From NCBI RefSeq assembly GCF_028657905.1, contig NZ_CP117782.1, positions 1,612,001 to 1,676,000 on the forward strand: a DNA stretch of 64,000 nucleotides, read 5' to 3'. The position numbers were made by a program, and so were the translations under genes. The notes below the pieces were generated by a model. That model ran no database searches. It was not told where the DNA came from and was given only the letters and a program-made list of their open reading frames with translations. This DNA comes from Burkholderia sp. FERM BP-3421. GTDB lineage: Bacteria > Pseudomonadota > Gammaproteobacteria > Burkholderiales > Burkholderiaceae. Positions 60,917 through 64,000 of this stretch are shown here, piece by piece (position 1 is the stretch's first letter; each line of letters begins with the position of its first letter).

Positions 60917-61525
60917 TTAGACAGCCAGTCCGTAACGCGGAAATCCCGCCCCTGCCTGCAAAGCCTGTTCGCGCACCGCGCAGATGCGCTGCACGAAGGC
61001 TGCACGCGGCGCCGCCACGAAGCCGTCCTCGAACGCGATCACGCGCAGCGTGCCGCGCACCGCGTCCAGCAATTCGCCGGGCGCGAGCAGGAATGCGGGG
61101 TTGGACGGCTTGCCCAGCGTTTGGTTGCCGTGTGCGAAGGTTTCGTACAACAAGGCCCCGCCCGGCGCGAGTGCGTCGATCAGACGCGGCAGCAGCGGAC
61201 GGTGCAGGTAGTTCGTGACCACCACGGCAGCGAAGCGCGCATCGGCCGCAAGCGGCCACGGCGCCCCCTCCAGGTCGGCCGCGCGCGCGTCGACCCCCGG
61301 CAGCGCCGCGAGCGACGCCAGCGCCGCCGGATCGCGCTCGAGCGCGCAGACCGGATGACCGCGCCCGGCGAACCAGCCCGCGTGCCGGCCGTGTCCGGCG
61401 GCGACGTCGAGCACCGCGCCGCCCGACGGCACGAGCGCCGCCCAGCGGCGCACCCACTCGGAGGGTGCGGGCGGCGCGCCGCCCGACGGAGCGCCGCCCG
61501 CCATCGTCACGGATGCCGCCTGCAT
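60917..61525 (-). CDS. class I SAM-dependent methyltransferase
   Basis: A 202-residue Rossmann-fold methyltransferase. Motif I is VLDVAAGHGRHAGWF, followed by the acidic end of strand 2 (CALERDP) and motif IV-like VVTNYLHRPL. The C-terminal sheet includes GGALLYETFAHGNQ, a pattern of the TehB-like/UPF group whose substrates are mostly unknown. The ATG lies 2 bases after the trpS stop, so it is translated with trpS. A Met eight codons further in is an alternative start. Confidence 0.88.
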   Translation of the reverse strand: MQAASVTMAGGAPSGGAPPAPSEWVRRWAALVPSGGAVLDVAAGHGRHAGWFAGRGHPVCALERDPAALASLAALPGVDARAADLEGAPWPLAADARFAAVVVTNYLHRPLLPRLIDALAPGGALLYETFAHGNQTLGKPSNPAFLLAPGELLDAVRGTLRVIAFEDGFVAAPRAAFVQRICAVREQALQAGAGFPRYGLAV

Positions 61526-61527
61526 GC

Positions 61528-62730
<1,203 letters not shown>

Positions 62731-62738
62731 GATTGTCG

Positions 62739-63401
62739 TTAGAAAAGCGATGCGAATGGGGTCAGGACGGCGGTCACGACGTCGTAGCCGACGCCGACGA
62801 GCGGGCGCAGCCAGAATTTCGTCAACAGGCCGGTCGCGACGAGCGCGAGCACGATGAAGAAGCCGTACGGTTCGATCCGCGACAGCATGATCGACTGCTT
62901 CGGCGGCAGCAGCGCGGTCAGGATCCGGCCGCCGTCGAGCGGCGGCAGCGGGAACAGGTTCAGCACGCCGAGCACGAGATTCACGCCGACGCCCGCCGCG
63001 GCCATGCGCGTGAAGAACGGTTCGTCGACGCCCGCTCCGGCGAGCCCGATGCTGACGAAGCCCCACAGCAGCGCCTGCACGAAATTGCAGCCGGGGCCCG
63101 CGAGCGACACCCACAGGCTGCCCCAGCGCGGATTGCGCAGGTTGCCGAACGACACCGGCACGGGCTTCGCATAACCGAACAGGAACGCGCCGCTCGTCAG
63201 GAAATACAGCACGAGCGGGATCGCGATCGTGCCGATCGGATCGATGTGGCGCATCGGATTGAAGGACACGCGGCCCATCATGTAGGCGGTGTTGTCGCCG
63301 AGCAGGCGGGCGGCGTAGCCGTGGGCGGCCTCGTGCAGCGTGATCGCGAAGATCACGGGCAGTGCGTAGACGGCGATTGTTTGTATCAGGGAAGCATCCA
63401 T
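62739..63401 (-). CDS. site-2-protease-type (M50) membrane metallopeptidase
   Basis: A 220-residue intramembrane metallopeptidase homologue. The zinc site HEAAH (His23, Glu24, His27) lies in the first helix and the second ligand in NLFPLPPLDGGR. Five to six helices cover most of the protein. It lacks the PDZ domains of RseP, so it belongs to the small FtsH-free S2P-like group found next to trpS in many proteobacteria. Its substrate is unknown. It ends 8 bases before the trpS start and is probably co-transcribed with it. Confidence 0.92.
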   Translation of the reverse strand: MDASLIQTIAVYALPVIFAITLHEAAHGYAARLLGDNTAYMMGRVSFNPMRHIDPIGTIAIPLVLYFLTSGAFLFGYAKPVPVSFGNLRNPRWGSLWVSLAGPGCNFVQALLWGFVSIGLAGAGVDEPFFTRMAAAGVGVNLVLGVLNLFPLPPLDGGRILTALLPPKQSIMLSRIEPYGFFIVLALVATGLLTKFWLRPLVGVGYDVVTAVLTPFASLF

Positions 63402-63456
63402 AGCGCGCTATTGTAACAAGCAGGATCGGACCAGAACCGAACGGTTCGGTCAGGCA

Positions 63457-64000
63457 TCACGCGTCGGCCGTCAGGCCGAACGGTTCGAGCGGGCCGCGCC
63501 CCGCGCGCACGAGCTGCGGCGCGTCGCCCGTCAGGTCGATCACGGTCGACGGTTCGCGCGGACACGCGCCGCCGTCGATCACGAGATCCAGCTGTTTCTC
63601 GAGCTGCATGCGAATCTCGTCGGGATCGTTGAGCGGTTCGTCGTCGGGCGGCAGGATCAGGGTCGTGCCGAGCAGCGGTTCGCCGAGCGCATCGAGCAGC
63701 GCGAGCGTGATCGCGTGATCCGGCACGCGCAGCCCGATGGTCTTGCGCGACGGATGCGACAGCCGGCGCGGCACTTCCTTGGTCGCCTGCAGCAGGAACA
63801 CGTACGGGCCGGGCGTGACCGAGCGGATCAGGCGGTACTGGCGATTGTCGACCATCGCGAAATTGGCCAGCTCGGACAGATCGCGCACGAGCAGCGACAG
63901 ATGCTGCTTGTCGTCGAGCTGGCGGATCCGCCGGATGCGCTCGACCGCGTCCTTGTCGTCGAGGCGGCAGCCGAGCGCATAGCTCGAATCGGTCGGCAGC
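63457..64000 (-). CDS. YciO/TsaC-family threonylcarbamoyl-AMP-synthase-like protein, 5' end outside window
   Basis: The frame is open to the window end and begins PTDSSYALGCRL, the nucleotide-binding start of the YrdC/Sua5/YciO family. HLSLLVRDLSELANFA, the LLQATKEVPRRLSHPSRKTI loop and the C-terminal STVIDLTG are all present. About 181 residues are visible and only the first few dozen are lost. The Lys/Ser-Pro-rich loop with RRLSHP resembles YciO more than TsaC. The exact role of YciO is less clear than that of TsaC, which makes threonylcarbamoyl-AMP for tRNA t6A. Confidence 0.88.
   Translation of the reverse strand, partial: LPTDSSYALGCRLDDKDAVERIRRIRQLDDKQHLSLLVRDLSELANFAMVDNRQYRLIRSVTPGPYVFLLQATKEVPRRLSHPSRKTIGLRVPDHAITLALLDALGEPLLGTTLILPPDDEPLNDPDEIRMQLEKQLDLVIDGGACPREPSTVIDLTGDAPQLVRAGRGPLEPFGLTADA

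Overview
The window reads as a piece of a GC-rich betaproteobacterial chromosome, most probably Burkholderia sensu stricto (chromosome 1). The right half (about 35-64 kb) is a housekeeping block: cysS, an AlkA-type glycosylase gene, accA, tilS, lysC and tRNA-Ser(GCU) read leftwards; a TPR gene, ppiA, ppiB and lpxH read rightwards; then come cysE, trmJ, suhB, mutS, slyD, a ribosomal-oxygenase-type cupin gene, bamC, dapA and trpS, an M50 peptidase and a YciO-type gene cut by the window end. The species assignment is inference from these proteins and their order.

Region 1 (1-17.3 kb) is a self-contained, Fur-controlled cluster that looks like a metallophore system but has no nonribosomal peptide synthetase. 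It holds a DHA2-type exporter (cut at its 5' end), a TetR regulator, a leftward TonB receptor/FecCD permease/ATPase operon, and a rightward operon: free acyl carrier protein, EntE/DhbE-like AMP ligase, type II thioesterase, PLP enzyme of the cysteine-synthase fold, a protein of unknown family, a KS-AT-ACP polyketide synthase, a leucine-dehydrogenase-fold enzyme, a periplasmic metallophore-binding protein and a sarcosine-oxidase-type flavoenzyme. The two operons diverge from 5918-6380. Each promoter there carries a TetR-type palindrome next to a Fur-like box, and the exact reverse complement of one palindrome lies upstream of the tetR gene. This cluster is the best candidate for an undescribed pathway.

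Region 2 (17.6-34.9 kb) is an AT-richer accessory island lying between a truncated CusF-like gene and tRNA-Ser(GCU). It is a contact-dependent inhibition / two-partner secretion locus read leftwards: CdiB transporter, a lipoprotein, a giant CdiA/FhaB exoprotein, a C-terminal toxin tip and an overlapping membrane immunity gene. Downstream lies a series of leftovers: a 52-residue Cys-rich ORF, two small membrane proteins, a decayed IS256-family element, and a displaced toxin tip with its overlapping Tsi6-like immunity gene. The CdiA frame is broken just before the tip by a missing base, within a cluster of short deletions in G/C runs that looks like sequencing error.

Region 3 (35-64 kb) is the conserved core, with a small accessory insert at 48.0-50.8 kb (AraC regulator, membrane fatty-acid hydroxylase, VOC protein).
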